From Cyclospora cayetanensis (lineage: Eukaryota; Apicomplexa; Conoidasida; Eucoccidiorida; Eimeriidae), in assembly GCF_002999335.1 (NCBI RefSeq), contig NW_020312281.1, forward strand, positions 221,970 to 285,969: 64,000 nucleotides of DNA, read 5' to 3'. The position numbers and the translations under genes are program-made. Of this stretch, positions 63,901-64,000 are shown piece after piece (position 1 is the first letter of the stretch; every line of letters begins with the position of its first letter). The notes under the pieces were generated by a model. It saw nothing but the letters and a program-made list of their open reading frames with translations, ran no database searches and was not told the origin of the DNA.

Positions 63901-64000
63901 TTTGTGGTTTGTTGTGTCTGGTTCCTCGTGGCTTCCGGGTTATATGTTGATAGGCTGTGGTGGGTGGGGGGGTGGGGGGGAGGGGCTCTCTGCAGCGGGG

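Overview
The window looks like nuclear DNA of an eimeriid coccidian (Apicomplexa; Cyclospora or Eimeria). The supporting signs are intron-rich genes with GT..AG junctions, an interstitial TTTAGGG telomere-type repeat, short CAG/AGC-encoded Ser and Gln runs inside coding sequence, very frequent GGGGCCCC-type motifs, and a plant-like calcium-dependent protein kinase of the PfCDPK1/TgCDPK3 type. Amino-acid repeats are present but sparse, which leans slightly toward Cyclospora; the sequence alone does not settle the genus.

Layout, left to right. 1.7-3.7 kb: a two-exon gene on the minus strand for an unknown Gln-rich protein with a signal peptide. 3.7-8.8 kb: no convincing gene. 8.8-13.0 kb (+): an MmgE/PrpD family 2-methylcitrate dehydratase in at least eleven exons. 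15.0-20.8 kb (+): a 14-exon METTL13-like double methyltransferase. 22.8-24.4 kb (+): an alanine dehydrogenase family protein that has lost two catalytic residues. 26.6-31.0 kb (+): a nine-exon major facilitator transporter, including one apparent GC-AG intron. 32.5-37.3 kb (-): a ten-exon CDPK with N-terminal acylation signal and four EF-hands. 37.3-44.4 kb: gene-free, holding two decayed Ty3/gypsy pol remnants. 44.4-45.5 kb (+): elongation factor ELOF1 with a long acidic tail. 47.9-49.2 kb: a doubtful gene. 50.2-51.1 kb (-): a FHIT-type HIT hydrolase whose intron holds a tRNA-Arg(TCG) on the other strand. 52.8-54.0 kb (-): a small basic protein. 54.6-59.2 kb (+): a 1,519-residue single-exon protein with a possible TEL2/TELO2 domain, divergent from the previous gene. 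62.7 kb to the right edge (+): the 5' part of mannose-1-phosphate guanylyltransferase (GMPPB), with a 15-bp minisatellite in its second intron.

The genes do not form a functional cluster. They serve separate housekeeping and parasite-specific roles: propionate detoxification, eEF1A methylation, calcium signalling, transcription elongation, nucleotide hydrolysis, possible PIKK maturation, and GDP-mannose supply. Exon models were built by hand from splice sites and reading phase. For the METTL13-like, MFS, CDPK, ELOF1, FHIT, basic-protein and AlaDH genes the summed exon lengths are exact multiples of three, which supports the models. No new multi-gene system was recognised; the most unusual items are the catalytically altered AlaDH, the two gypsy remnants, the antisense intronic tRNA, the GMPPB minisatellite and a TAGCTAG-type repeat family in gene 3' flanks.
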